A stretch of 58,090 nucleotides of DNA from NCBI GenBank assembly GCA_903970465.1, contig CAJCIO010000187.1, positions 1 to 58,090 on the forward strand. Direction: 5' to 3'. The notes under the pieces were generated by a model. That model did not search any database and had not been told where the DNA came from. It was given only the letters and a program-made list of their open reading frames with translations. The number at the start of each line of letters is the position of its first letter. The stretch's first letter is position 1. The stretch comes from Gammaproteobacteria bacterium (GTDB taxonomy: Bacteria; Pseudomonadota; Gammaproteobacteria; Pseudomonadales; Pseudomonadaceae). Both the position numbers and the translations under genes were made by a program. Below are positions 1-8,907 of this stretch, in pieces.

Positions 1-18
1 CCTCATCGGAGCTCGACC

Positions 19-993
19 ATGGATCGCGTTGTCACCCTTGCGGATATCGAACTGGCTGCCCAGCGCCTCGACGGCCACGCCATACGTACGCCACTGCTGG
101 AATCGGCGGTGCTCAATGAGCGTTGCAACGGCCGTGTGCTGATCAAGCCCGAGGTGCTGCAGATCACCGGCTCGTTCAAGTTTCGTGGTGCTCTCAACAA
201 ACTTTCCAGCCTGACCGCCGAGCAACGCCAGCGCGGCGTGTTGGCGTTCTCGTCCGGCAACCACGCTCAGGGCGTGGCTTATGCGGCGCGCCTGCTGGGT
301 ATCCAGGCCACCATTCTGATGCCCGCCGATGCCCCGCAGATCAAGATTCAACGTACCCGCGAGTACGGCGCCCGGGTGGTGCTGTTCGATCGTTACAGCG
401 AGGACCGCGAAGCCATCGCCGCGCAACTGGCGAGCGAGTCGGGTGCCGTCACGGTCAAGCCGTTCGACGATCCGCTGATCATGGCTGGGCAAGGGACGGT
501 CGGGCTGGAGATCGTCCAGCAGGCCGGCAATCAGCGCATCGACGCGCTGCTCTCGCCCTGCGGTGGTGGTGGCTTGATCGCGGGTCTCGGTACAGCGCTC
601 AAGGCCCACCATCCCGATATCGATGTCTACGCCGTCGAACCCCGCGACTTCGATGACACCGCCCGCTCGCTGGCCCAAGGCATGCGCGTCGGCAACCCGA
701 GCGAGGCGCGTTCGATCTGCGATTCGCTGCTGAGCCCGATGCCGGGCGAGTTGACCTTCGCGGTCAATAGACGCCAACTGACCGGCGCCTTGGGCGTCAG
801 CGATGACGAAGCACGTCAGGCCATGGCGTTCGCCTTCGAGCACCTCAAACTGGTGGTCGAGCCGGGTGGCGCCGTGGCCTTGGCCGCGCTGTTGTCCGGC
901 AAGCTGGCGTTGGACGGTCGCACGGCGGCAGTGGTGCTCTCGGGAGGCAACGTGGACCCGCACAGCTTTGCGCAGATACTGCAATCGCAGTGA
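19..993 (+). CDS. Threonine/serine dehydratase family protein (PLP fold type II)
   Basis: A 324-residue cytoplasmic enzyme expected to deaminate threonine or serine to a 2-oxo acid and ammonia. The PLP lysine is K54 in GSFKFRGA. The SSGNHAQG motif (78-85) binds the substrate carboxylate, and the glycine loop CGGGGL (181-186) binds the PLP phosphate. There is no C-terminal ACT-type regulatory domain, so this looks like a catabolic dehydratase rather than feedback-controlled IlvA. The gene ends 11 bp before the end of the convergent OPT transporter gene. Substrate choice among threonine, serine and hydroxy-amino acids cannot be settled from sequence. Confidence 0.85.
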   Translation: MDRVVTLADIELAAQRLDGHAIRTPLLESAVLNERCNGRVLIKPEVLQITGSFKFRGALNKLSSLTAEQRQRGVLAFSSGNHAQGVAYAARLLGIQATILMPADAPQIKIQRTREYGARVVLFDRYSEDREAIAAQLASESGAVTVKPFDDPLIMAGQGTVGLEIVQQAGNQRIDALLSPCGGGGLIAGLGTALKAHHPDIDVYAVEPRDFDDTARSLAQGMRVGNPSEARSICDSLLSPMPGELTFAVNRRQLTGALGVSDDEARQAMAFAFEHLKLVVEPGGAVALAALLSGKLALDGRTAAVVLSGGNVDPHSFAQILQSQ

Positions 994-1004
994 CAGCGAC
1001 TATT

Positions 1005-2747
1005 CTAGCGCTGCACCAGCATCGCCCACAGCGACGCGCCCACTCCGGTAATGCTTTCGCCTGCGATCAACCCAGCCGCCGCCGTAATCGCAAAGCGCTC
1101 GGTGGCTCCTGGCCAACGCCGGCTCGCCAGCCAGGTGAGCACGGCGCCCAGGCCCATCATCAGTGCGATCGAGGCTGGCAAAATGAATGCCAGCCCCAAG
1201 GCCGCGGAACTGGGCAGGTAACGCGCGCGCCGTGCTGGCAACAGACTGTCCAGCGCGCCCAGTAGCACACCGATCAGCGCGGCGATGGCGATTGCCCAGC
1301 GGATGCTGGGCGATAACGAATCAAGGCCCTGGGTCAAGGTTTCGGCCACCGCCTTCCATGTGGCCACCGCCGGCGCCGGCCAGGCTTGCGTCAGCAGCAT
1401 GTGCTGTGGATCGGGGATAAGCGTCATGTACACCAGCACGCCGACAATGCTGCCGACGAAAATGCCCAGGCACTGGGCAATGACCTGCTTCTTCGGCGTC
1501 GCGCCAATGGCCAGACCGACCTTGAAGTCGTTCATCAAATCGGTGCATTGTCCGGCCGCCCCACCGGCGGTATTGGCGCTCATCAGATTGATCGGCACTT
1601 GTCCGGGGGCGATGATGCCGAAGCTCAGTTGCGACAACTGGCCGATCGCACCTATCGGCGGAATACCCGTGGCCCCCACCACGCGCGCGGCCACTGCCGC
1701 CAGGCAGATCGCCAGGGGGATGGTCAACAGGGCCATGCCCGGCTCGATGCCGAACAGTGCCGCTTGCAGCCCTATCACCAAGGTGACGGCGAGCAAAAAG
1801 CACAGTGCGGGCGCCAAGGCCGGCCGGCGCCAGCCACTGCCGGTGCGGCGGCCGAACACGCTGGCGCGCAGTGCCCACAGGCGCAGGCCCAGCGACGCCA
1901 ATGTCGAGCACACCATCAGGCTGACCCCCGGCCACAGCAGCCATTCCACCAGCGCTGCGAACTGCGGGCCGTTGCTGCCCGGCGGCAACACGACCAGCCC
2001 CTGATTCAGCAGCCACGGCGCCAGCCCACCCCAGGCCAGCAAGGCTCCGAGCAGCAGGGTCACGCCCACACGAATGCCGATGATGGCGCCGAAACCCACC
2101 AGCAGCAGCGACGGATCGAGGGTGAAGGTCAGGCGCTGCAGAGCGGCATTGGGCGCCCAGCGCGGGATCGACCAGATAAACGTATCGAACCCCTTCACCA
2201 GGCCGGACAGCACGGCGGTACCGAGCAAGACTTTCAGGCGTGTCGCGGCCTCGGCGCCATGGTTGTAGATATGCCGCAAGGTCTCCAGCGTGGCCATGCC
2301 CTCGGGAAACTTCAGGCCATCGTCATTGAGCAGGGAAGGGCGCAGGTACCAGGCGATCCAGATGCCCAGAAAACTCACCGAAAACACCCAGGCGATCATC
2401 GGCAGCGGATCCAGCTGCTGGCCGGTAAGCAAGGTGTAGGCAGGGATCGGCGCCACCAGGCCGCCGGATATGATCGAGGCCGCAGCGCTGGCCACGGTCT
2501 GATTGATATTGCTCTCCAGCAGCGTCCAGGGCTGCTGGCCTTGGCGGCGCCCCAGGCCCTGCCAGACGCCATAGCCGATCAGCAGGGCGATGATCGACAT
2601 GTTGTACGACCAACCGATCTTCAGACCCGCGTAGACGTTGGAGGGCGTCAGCAAGATGCCCAACACGATGCCGGTCAGCACCGCCCTGGGGCTGAGTTCG
2701 CGCTGGGTGCCGTCGAGTCCCTTGTGCGAGGGCAGGGTGAGGTCCAT
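1005..2747 (-). CDS. OPT family oligopeptide/metal-chelate transporter
   Basis: A 580-residue polytopic membrane protein of the OPT superfamily, secondary transporters of peptides or metal-siderophore complexes. The N-terminal part has the typical LTPSNVYAGLKIGWSYNMS stretch, followed by about 14-16 hydrophobic segments. Conserved loops such as PPIGAIGQLSQL and NTAGGAAGQCTDLMNDFKVG lie in the middle. I chose the ATG at 2747 (MDLTLPSHKG) because AAAGGA sits six bases upstream. The ATG at 2792 would add 15 residues and has no visible ribosome site. The substrate is unknown. Confidence 0.85.
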   Translation of the reverse strand: MDLTLPSHKGLDGTQRELSPRAVLTGIVLGILLTPSNVYAGLKIGWSYNMSIIALLIGYGVWQGLGRRQGQQPWTLLESNINQTVASAAASIISGGLVAPIPAYTLLTGQQLDPLPMIAWVFSVSFLGIWIAWYLRPSLLNDDGLKFPEGMATLETLRHIYNHGAEAATRLKVLLGTAVLSGLVKGFDTFIWSIPRWAPNAALQRLTFTLDPSLLLVGFGAIIGIRVGVTLLLGALLAWGGLAPWLLNQGLVVLPPGSNGPQFAALVEWLLWPGVSLMVCSTLASLGLRLWALRASVFGRRTGSGWRRPALAPALCFLLAVTLVIGLQAALFGIEPGMALLTIPLAICLAAVAARVVGATGIPPIGAIGQLSQLSFGIIAPGQVPINLMSANTAGGAAGQCTDLMNDFKVGLAIGATPKKQVIAQCLGIFVGSIVGVLVYMTLIPDPQHMLLTQAWPAPAVATWKAVAETLTQGLDSLSPSIRWAIAIAALIGVLLGALDSLLPARRARYLPSSAALGLAFILPASIALMMGLGAVLTWLASRRWPGATERFAITAAAGLIAGESITGVGASLWAMLVQR

Positions 2748-2868
2748 GTGCAGTCCTTTGATGGAGGGCGAGCCTTCATAACTGAACGGCATGGCCGCGC
2801 AAGGTTCCCTTCTCTGTCGTGAGGGGGGGGGCGAGAAATTGTGAGCCAGGCACAGATGTGACTGGCAG

Positions 2869-2900
2869 ATTGTTCGCGGGCAAGCCCCCTCGCTACAGGA
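2869..2900. repeat. REP-type palindrome
   Basis: The core TTCGCGGGCAAGCC followed by CCTCGCTACAG matches the Pseudomonas REP pattern. It lies between the OPT gene and the 3' end of the translocator-like gene, in a normal intergenic place. Confidence 0.7.
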
Positions 2901-2905
2901 TCATT

Positions 2906-5900
2906 TCAGATCTTGGAGCCACTCCAGCCCGACGACCCCGGCCCGGTTTCAGGTTCGGGCTTTTCCTGGCTCTCGGGCTTGTCGCCGTAATCCACATGCA
3001 GGTCGTCATCAAGGCGATTGCTCGACGAACCCCCCTTCTGTGGCGTCTCGTCGAAGTGCTGCCATTCGGCGCCTTGGAAGCGGTAAAGGCTGTCGTCCTC
3101 CGGCGCTTCGCGGCCGCCGTAGTTGTAGATCGAATAGTGCGCGTACTCGACCTTGTCGCCCCAGTTGTCCTGCAGCAAGCCGTCTGCCGCCAGGTCGCGG
3201 TACCAATCGTTCTCGTGCTCGCTGGCTTTCTGTTTTTTGTTGTGGTCGACGAAGTACCCAATGATGCCGCCCACCACCGCCAGCACCACCCCGACCAGAA
3301 AGAACGGCCCGGTCAGCGCCGCAGCGGCTGCTCCGCCAGCGCCGATCAGCCCCGCTGCGCCTAGCACCCCGGCCGAGGCGCCAAAGGCCCCGGAGGCGAT
3401 CTGCAGCCCGCCGGAAGCCTTGGCCAGAGGATCGCCGCTGTCGATGCCGCTCTTGATGGTGAAGGCACCGAGGACGATATCGGCGAAGCCACCCACCAGG
3501 TCGGTTGCCGGGCCCAGCACCTTGACCACGGAACCGGCGATACGCCCGGCGGTGCCCGCGGCAAGTTTGCTGCCACCGGCGGCGCTGACCGCATCGTCCA
3601 AGGTCTGGCTGATACCCGAGAACGCCGATTTTTCGGCTGCCGAGCCGCCCGCGCCATCACCCAGCACCGAAGACACATCGCCGTATTTGTAACTGGCCAC
3701 CGAGTCCAGCGCCGAGGTGATCTTGGCCTTCATGTCGGCCGGCAGCTTGTCGGTCTCGAATTCGAACTTGGGTTCCTGGATGCCGCCCTTGCCCCAGATC
3801 TCCGGCACGGTCTTGTCGAGCCCGAGGAAGTCCACCAGGCCGCCCTTGCCCAGGGTCGTGGCGATATGGTCACCGAGGCGCACGAACTGCCCCGACGCAC
3901 CGGCAAAGCTGATGAAATCCTTGGCCACCGAGAGCCGCTGCAAGGGTGTTTCACCGAGCTTGCCGCCCTGGCCCACCAATTGGTAAATCCCGGAAAAGAG
4001 GTTGACGCTGGCGCCCACCGAACCCAGTACGCCTTTGCTGTTGAGGGTGCTGAACACCTGGCCCAGGGTGCCGCGGTCGGCGATCGGGATGTACGGCTTG
4101 GACAGCGCGGTATCGAGGTCGGCCTGGCTGATCGAACCCTTGCTCTTGTACACCTCGCCGAGCTCTTCCAGCGCCTTGGTTACCGCTGAAGACTTCTGCT
4201 TGTCGTTCAGACCTTCTTCGAGAAACTTCTCGATGGTCTCCTGGGTGCGCCGCGGCAGGTCGACCAGCTCGCCCTTGAGCACGCCTTTGAGCAGGCCGAA
4301 CAGGTCCTTTGTGGCCAGTTCCTTGTTCTCGTCGGAGATCTTGCTCGGGTCGGCCATCAGGTCGTCCAGATCGCTGGTCAAGCCGTCGGCCTGGATCGAC
4401 TGCGCGGCCTTGGCGGCGGCCTCCGGGTCGAGCAACGACAGCTGCGACAGGGTATTGCTCAGGTCCTGCTGGGCCTCATGGCCTTTGCCTTGGGCCTGCA
4501 AGTCCTTCAGGTAGAGGATGTAGTCGGGGTTGGACGTCAGGTCCAGGAGCTTTTGCTTGATCTCGTCCTTGTTGCCGACGTGGCTCAGGGCGTCGTCCAT
4601 CTTGCTCTTGTAGTCGGCCTGCACGGTGGGATCGGCGAACAGCGTCGAGAGCTGTTCCTGCAGCTTGTTGCCGTCGATGATGTCGTGCATGTCGGCCGAG
4701 GTCAGCTCGGTCTGATGATCATCGAACTCGCGCCAGGTACCGCCGAACGCGCCGGGGGTTTCTTCATAGCCGGTCAGGCCTCGACCGTTCTGATAGGCGG
4801 CCTGGGCCTCGATGGCGCGGACCAGCTTGGCGCGCGGATCGTCCTTGGCGATGGAGCCGTCCTCGACGCCGGCGCGGTATTGGTCGATCAACTCTTTGGT
4901 GGCCAGTTCGCCGACGGTCAACTCCGGCGAGCTGTCATCGTCTTCATCGGATTTGACCCCGGTGCCCTTGTCGATGATGTTCAGATCGGCGTCGCTGGGC
5001 AGGTTGTACTTGGCGCGGGTGTCGTCCACGGAGCTGGCGGTGGAGGCCTCCCATTTGGCGACCACCTGGTCGTACAGTTGCGGGTTGACGTCCTTGGAGA
5101 CGATGAACTTGCCGTCGGCGTTCTCATAGCGAATCAGGCCGTTGCCGAGCTCGTCGGGTGAGCCGAAGGTCATGTCCTGATTTTTCAGGAAGTCATTGGC
5201 GCCCGCCAGTTTGTAGCCGTCGGCCTCGCTGTCATGGATCGAACCCCAGGCCTCCTTGACGCTCTTGACCTGCTCGAAGAGGTCTGGGGTCAGCTCGCGG
5301 GACACCACGATGTGCTGGCCGTCCTGGGTTTCATAACTGAGCTGGTTGTCCTCCTGGCCTTCGATCCAGCCGAAGTTGACGATGTCGTTGAGCTTGGGCA
5401 GCGGCGTATTGCGATCGGCCAGGGTTTCGCCGCCGTTGACCGCCTGTTCCAGCGCCGCCCGCTTGCCGGGGTCGATGACCACCTGCTGGACCGACACCAG
5501 ATAGTCGAACAGCTGCGGATTGTCATCGCGCGCCACCACCACCTTCTGACCGTCGTGCTCATAGCGAATGGTGCCGGGGCCGGCTTCGTCAGGTGGCCCG
5601 ACCGTGGTGTTCATCACCGGCGGCCACACCTCGTTGTCGCCTGCCCGGCGATAACCGTCGGCCTCGCTGGCGCTCAAGCCGGTGAGGCTTGTGTACGCGT
5701 CCTTGACGGCCTGAAACAGCGTCGGGTTATCGCGCTCGCTGACCACCACTTTTTCGCCGCCTTGGGTGACATAGCGAATCACCCCCGGGCCGGTCTCGTC
5801 TGGCGGGCCGACAAGAGCGAAGTCGCCGAGTTTGGCGGGTGGCTGATCGTCGGCATTGGCGACTCGGTAGCCTGCGTTCTGGCTGGCCGACACTCCGGAC

Positions 5901-6412
5901 AGCGCCTTGTAGTCATTACTGACCTGTGCGAACAGTTCGGGGCTGGTCTGCTGATCGACGATGACCTTCTTGCCGTCGCTGGTCTCGAAGCGGATCAGCC
6001 CCAGGCCCACTTCGTCGGGCGCCCCGATGCGCGCGTAACCGCCCAAAGTGTCGGGGGCCGCAGCGTCGCTGGCGGCCAGGCTGTAGCCAGCGTCCAGGCT
6101 GGCGACCACGCCCTGGACTTTCGGCTGCGCGTCCACCACCTGCTGATACAGACCCGGGCTGGTGGACTTGTAGACGATCACCGCCGCGCCGTCGCGGGTG
6201 GTGAAGCGTACGGTGTCCGCCGCCACTGTGCCGGGCTTTTCGATGCTGGCGAAGTCGCCCAGCGCTGGAGCTTTTTCGTCGGCAGTAGCGGGGCGATATT
6301 GCACAGCCTCGCGTTCGCGTGTCTTGAGCACTTGGGCGAAGCGCGCCCGCGCCCCGGGGGCTCCGGCAGTCGGCACGGAGGAATCAGGGTTGGCAACCGG
6401 GTTCAAGGACAT
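2906..6412 (-). CDS. Large repeat-containing T3SS translocator/effector candidate (HrpF/NolX/HrpK-like)
   Basis: A 1168-residue protein with no signal peptide and a Ser/Pro/Ala-rich N-terminus, as in type III substrates. Residues 39-468 form six degenerate repeats of about 70 residues built on a core like GPPDExGxGxIRYxxxDGxKVVV...NPxLFxxV. The middle is helical and charged. Around residues 790-900 it contains GVLGSVGASVNLFSGIYQLVGQ and related text that reminded me of HrpF/PopF/NolX translocators. Near 960-1060 there are glycine/alanine-rich hydrophobic segments (including FFLVGVVLAVVGGIIGYFV) able to span a membrane. An acidic C-terminal tail follows. AGGAA nine bases upstream supports the start. 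It is divergent from the T3SS operon, across a shared control region. The family link is by impression and position; the repeats are not known to me. Confidence 0.55.
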   Translation of the reverse strand: MSLNPVANPDSSVPTAGAPGARARFAQVLKTREREAVQYRPATADEKAPALGDFASIEKPGTVAADTVRFTTRDGAAVIVYKSTSPGLYQQVVDAQPKVQGVVASLDAGYSLAASDAAAPDTLGGYARIGAPDEVGLGLIRFETSDGKKVIVDQQTSPELFAQVSNDYKALSGVSASQNAGYRVANADDQPPAKLGDFALVGPPDETGPGVIRYVTQGGEKVVVSERDNPTLFQAVKDAYTSLTGLSASEADGYRRAGDNEVWPPVMNTTVGPPDEAGPGTIRYEHDGQKVVVARDDNPQLFDYLVSVQQVVIDPGKRAALEQAVNGGETLADRNTPLPKLNDIVNFGWIEGQEDNQLSYETQDGQHIVVSRELTPDLFEQVKSVKEAWGSIHDSEADGYKLAGANDFLKNQDMTFGSPDELGNGLIRYENADGKFIVSKDVNPQLYDQVVAKWEASTASSVDDTRAKYNLPSDADLNIIDKGTGVKSDEDDDSSPELTVGELATKELIDQYRAGVEDGSIAKDDPRAKLVRAIEAQAAYQNGRGLTGYEETPGAFGGTWREFDDHQTELTSADMHDIIDGNKLQEQLSTLFADPTVQADYKSKMDDALSHVGNKDEIKQKLLDLTSNPDYILYLKDLQAQGKGHEAQQDLSNTLSQLSLLDPEAAAKAAQSIQADGLTSDLDDLMADPSKISDENKELATKDLFGLLKGVLKGELVDLPRRTQETIEKFLEEGLNDKQKSSAVTKALEELGEVYKSKGSISQADLDTALSKPYIPIADRGTLGQVFSTLNSKGVLGSVGASVNLFSGIYQLVGQGGKLGETPLQRLSVAKDFISFAGASGQFVRLGDHIATTLGKGGLVDFLGLDKTVPEIWGKGGIQEPKFEFETDKLPADMKAKITSALDSVASYKYGDVSSVLGDGAGGSAAEKSAFSGISQTLDDAVSAAGGSKLAAGTAGRIAGSVVKVLGPATDLVGGFADIVLGAFTIKSGIDSGDPLAKASGGLQIASGAFGASAGVLGAAGLIGAGGAAAAALTGPFFLVGVVLAVVGGIIGYFVDHNKKQKASEHENDWYRDLAADGLLQDNWGDKVEYAHYSIYNYGGREAPEDDSLYRFQGAEWQHFDETPQKGGSSSNRLDDDLHVDYGDKPESQEKPEPETGPGSSGWSGSKI
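5009..6298 (-). repeat. Six protein-level tandem repeats of about 70 residues
   Basis: Repeat units in the translocator-like protein run at residues 39-109, 110-181, 182-253, 254-328, 329-399 and 400-468. Units 2, 3, 4 and 6 share a (G/S)(A/P)PDE-G-GxIR(Y/F) core. Units 1 and 5 are more divergent. Each ends with a helical stretch and a Y/E-start for the next unit. Confidence 0.75.
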
Positions 6413-6596
6413 ACCGTTCGATTCCTGTTGGACGTCATTAATTGGTCGAAGCAGGCAAACCCAAGCCGATCATTGCAGGGGCGTGATTAACGGCTCGCAC
6501 AACCAGGACGACGGGAAGGTAGTTTGCTGTTCAATAAAGCCATGGGCGCTGGAACAGTAACAGTCCAATAAGTGATGAACAGGTGTGGCAGACATT

Positions 6597-6614
6597 TTTC
6601 ACAACGTTTCACAG
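6597..6614 (+). promoter_or_regulatory. Direct-repeat box 1
   Basis: TTTCACAACGTTTCACAG is two TTTCACA heptamers with a 10-bp period, one helical turn. That is the layout bound by OmpR/PhoB-type winged-helix dimers. It lies in the T3SS divergent control region. Confidence 0.5.
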
Positions 6615-6792
6615 GCGCCTCAAAGGCTCTAGCGCTAGGGATGCGCTGCCAGCAGAGGTCGAGGTGCCGGTAGGGCGGGGTGGAAGAAGCAAATACGAAA
6701 GTTCCCCTTTAGCCAAAATATATAATTAGATTACAGGCTCTAAATTCGCGGCTATTTGATATCGCCGTGAACGGTAGTTATCGAATATCCGC

Positions 6793-6810
6793 TTTCACAA
6801 GTTTTCACAG
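6793..6810 (+). promoter_or_regulatory. Direct-repeat box 2
   Basis: TTTCACAAGTTTTCACAG is identical to box 1 except for the two spacer bases, in the same orientation, 196 bp downstream. It is about 180 bp before the first gene of the rightward operon. Confidence 0.5.
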
Positions 6811-6993
6811 CGCAATGCAAGTTGCTCTGAGTAATATCCGTCCGGCACTGAGGCAGAACGCTCAATTGAACATGGATGAGCCAGAAAGTGACGCGATTCA
6901 CTTTATTCAGCCGTGCTCAAGCGTCGTCAAATGAGCGTCCTGGACCCTGGTGACAGATCAACTCACTCACTCGTTGGAACAAGGAGATACACC

Positions 6994-7155
6994 ATGGCCG
7001 ATACTCCACCAGTAAGCTCGGGCAACGCCGATTCCGCTATCGACAAGATGGAAGCAACTTTCAACATGGCGATCGAGAAGTCCGCCAAGATCACCGAGAT
7101 CTCCACTGCCAAGAAAGCGGAGCTCGACGCGACCAAGCAACGTCCGCAGAACTGA
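6994..7155 (+). CDS. Small T3SS-associated protein, needle/pilin or early-substrate candidate
   Basis: A 53-residue, mainly helical, hydrophilic protein without signal peptide or cysteine. AAGGAG seven bases upstream is one of the strongest ribosome sites in the cluster and fits a protein made in bulk. It is the first gene of the rightward T3SS operon, 60 bp before sctD. Size and lack of a secretion signal fit a small SctF-like subunit, but it is shorter than the usual 70-85 residues and I recognise no SctF motif. A second small gene at 14433 competes for the same role. Confidence 0.4.
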   Translation: MADTPPVSSGNADSAIDKMEATFNMAIEKSAKITEISTAKKAELDATKQRPQN

Positions 7156-7215
7156 CGTCGTTCATGCGGGCAGTGTTCGCACTGCTCGCATGCCTCATAG
7201 GGCGGTCGACTGATC

Positions 7216-8172
7216 ATGACAGCATTGATTTCACCGACTTCGTTACCTCGTCAGGCAGCTGCCGCGGCGAGTGCAATCCAGCTGGACATAACCGCCGGCC
7301 TGCACCAGGGCGTTTGCCTGGCGCTGGATCTGCCGGCCTACCTGATCGGCAGCGGCGCGCAGGCTGATCTGTTGCTCAGCGATACCGGGGTGGCTGCAGC
7401 GCACCTGCTGCTGCGCCTGGAGCGCGAGACCTTGGCGATCGAAGCCCGGGGCGGCGATGTACAGGTGACCGATGCCGCTGGGCGTTCATTGCTCGTGCCG
7501 ATGGGCAATGGGCACCGCGCGCACCTGCCGGTCGATCTGCAACTTGGCACCGCGCGACTGCGCCTGCAGGGGGCGGCTGCAGTCAAGCCATACACCGCGC
7601 CATTGCTCACGCGCAGTCGCGCCCAGTGGTTGTGCGCCGCAGTGTTCATGGGCCTGTGCGCGGCGGCGTTCGGCTCGTTCAGCCTGCAGCGCGATCACAG
7701 CGATGTGGCAATGCGGGCCAAGGATGCAGGTGCAGGCGATCAGGCTGCTCTACCCGCGCCCAATGCGCCCACGACCGCCACTGCCGAACAGGCACAGCGC
7801 TGGCTGGCTGAACAAGTGCAAGCTGCGCAGTTGACCCGTATTGAAATTGGCCTGCGCGATGGCGGCCTCAGCGCTCACGGCAGCGTTACCCCAGTGCAGC
7901 GCACCGCATGGACCAGCGTCCAACAGGCCTTCGACCGGCGTTTTGGGCAGGCCATCGTGCTGCATCCGCAAGTGTCCGTCAGCAGCGTGCCAGCGACCCC
8001 GCGAGTGCGTTTTCAGGCAGTATTTTTCGGGCCTCATCCTTATGTGATCAGCGACACCGGCAAGCGTCTGTACCCGGGCGCGGCGGTGGCCGATGACTGG
8101 GTGCTGGACCGCATCGAGGCCGGCCAGGTGATCCTCGCGCGCGGTGCCGAACGCTTTACTTTCACCCTGTGA
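7216..8172 (+). CDS. sctD: T3SS inner-membrane ring protein SctD (FHA-like/BON)
   Basis: A 318-residue single-pass protein. Residues about 18-115 look like the cytoplasmic FHA-like domain, with an AYLIGSG...DLLLSD strand pattern. A membrane segment follows at about 134-155 (QWLCAAVFMGLCAAAFGSF). The periplasmic part starts with a BON-like domain (LTRIEIGLRDGGLSAHGSV). This is the architecture of YscD/PrgH/HrpQ, but at 318 residues it is about 100 shorter than YscD, so one or two periplasmic ring domains are probably missing. It forms the outer of the two inner-membrane rings with SctJ. Confidence 0.8.
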   Translation: MTALISPTSLPRQAAAAASAIQLDITAGLHQGVCLALDLPAYLIGSGAQADLLLSDTGVAAAHLLLRLERETLAIEARGGDVQVTDAAGRSLLVPMGNGHRAHLPVDLQLGTARLRLQGAAAVKPYTAPLLTRSRAQWLCAAVFMGLCAAAFGSFSLQRDHSDVAMRAKDAGAGDQAALPAPNAPTTATAEQAQRWLAEQVQAAQLTRIEIGLRDGGLSAHGSVTPVQRTAWTSVQQAFDRRFGQAIVLHPQVSVSSVPATPRVRFQAVFFGPHPYVISDTGKRLYPGAAVADDWVLDRIEAGQVILARGAERFTFTL

Positions 8173-8182
8173 CGAGCCGCCC

Positions 8183-8557
8183 ATGAAAGTCGATCCGCGC
8201 CCCGATGTGCCTGCCGTACCGGGCGCCAGCAGCGAACGAACACCTGCGGTCGAGGCCTTGCGGCCTTTGCAGCCACGCGCCGAGCAACGTTTCGAAGCCT
8301 TGCTCAACCGCCGCGAGGTCCGCAGCCGCCGATCTTTGCATGGCGAACTGGAGCGCAGCGCTGGCAGTGATGAAGTCAGCGCTCAGCTGTTCAGCCCGGC
8401 GCGCTCGGTACAGGTGCTGCACTACCTGCTCGATGAAGTACTGCCCACGCTGGACGCCGAACCCCAGATCAAGGCCTTGGCCGAGCAACTGCTCGGCGAG
8501 GAAATCGACACTCGCCAATGGCTCGATCAACAGCGCATGAATGAGGTCCCCGAATGA
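8183..8557 (+). CDS. SctX-like T3SS protein
   Basis: A 124-residue hydrophilic protein between sctD and a TPR gene that directly precedes sctV. In Ysc-family systems yscX (122 residues) and yscY sit just before yscV, and both are needed for export of early substrates. Size, position and a C-terminal helical stretch (LLDEVLPTLDAEPQIKALAEQLL) fit SctX. Direct residue similarity is weak, so this is a positional call. It overlaps the next gene by four bases (ATGA). An alternative is an unrelated gatekeeper or chaperone fragment. Confidence 0.45.
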   Translation: MKVDPRPDVPAVPGASSERTPAVEALRPLQPRAEQRFEALLNRREVRSRRSLHGELERSAGSDEVSAQLFSPARSVQVLHYLLDEVLPTLDAEPQIKALAEQLLGEEIDTRQWLDQQRMNEVPE

Positions 8558-8907
8558 GCACCTCCGAATCCCGCCAGGGCGATCGCCGCGACAGCATCGA
8601 ACTGCTCAGGGGCATGGGCCAGCGCTACCGCCGCAGTGGTCAGGCGCAGCGGGCGTTGGTGATGCTGTTGATCGCCGCCCACCTGGCCCCAGACGACGGG
8701 CCACTGTTGCACAGTCTGGCGCTGGCCTTTACCGACAGCGGTGACAGCGCACGTGCACTGACTGCGCTCGACCGCCTGCAACGGTTGGCGGGCGAATCGG
8801 CGCCACTGTTGCTGTTGCGCAGCCGCGCGTTGTGGCGCGCCGCCCAGCGTGACGAAGCACGGCAATGCTTCAAGGATTACCTGGCATTGCGCAAGGTGGC
8901 GGCATGA
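8554..8907 (+). CDS. SctY-like TPR protein
   Basis: A 117-residue protein made of about three TPR-like helix pairs (RRSGQAQRALVMLLIAAHL, DSGDSARALTALDRL, QRDEARQCFKDYLALR). The last stretch parallels the C-terminus of YscY as I remember it. Size and order (X-Y-V) match yscXYV. The expected role is partner/chaperone of the SctX-like protein at the SctV export gate. It overlaps sctV by four bases, so translation is probably coupled. A SycD-type translocator chaperone is the main alternative. Confidence 0.55.
   Translation: MSTSESRQGDRRDSIELLRGMGQRYRRSGQAQRALVMLLIAAHLAPDDGPLLHSLALAFTDSGDSARALTALDRLQRLAGESAPLLLLRSRALWRAAQRDEARQCFKDYLALRKVAA

Larger units (their letters stand above)
6413..6993. 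promoter_or_regulatory. Divergent T3SS control region (581 bp)
   Basis: This stretch separates the leftward translocator-like gene from the rightward T3SS operon. It is clearly more AT-rich than the flanking genes, notably around 6710-6740. It holds two copies of a direct-repeat box described separately. No HrpL-type hrp box (GGAACC...CCAC) was seen. No open reading frame here looks real. Confidence 0.6.

Noticed and set aside
1386..2822. Long rightward open frame of 478 codons opposite the OPT transporter gene
   Set aside because: It is rich in Gln, Arg, His and Gly with no family motif, as expected for the antisense frame of a GC-rich membrane-protein gene.
6413..6993. HrpL-type hrp box for the T3SS operon
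   Set aside because: A GGAAC occurs near 6550 but no CCAC follows at the required spacing on that strand.
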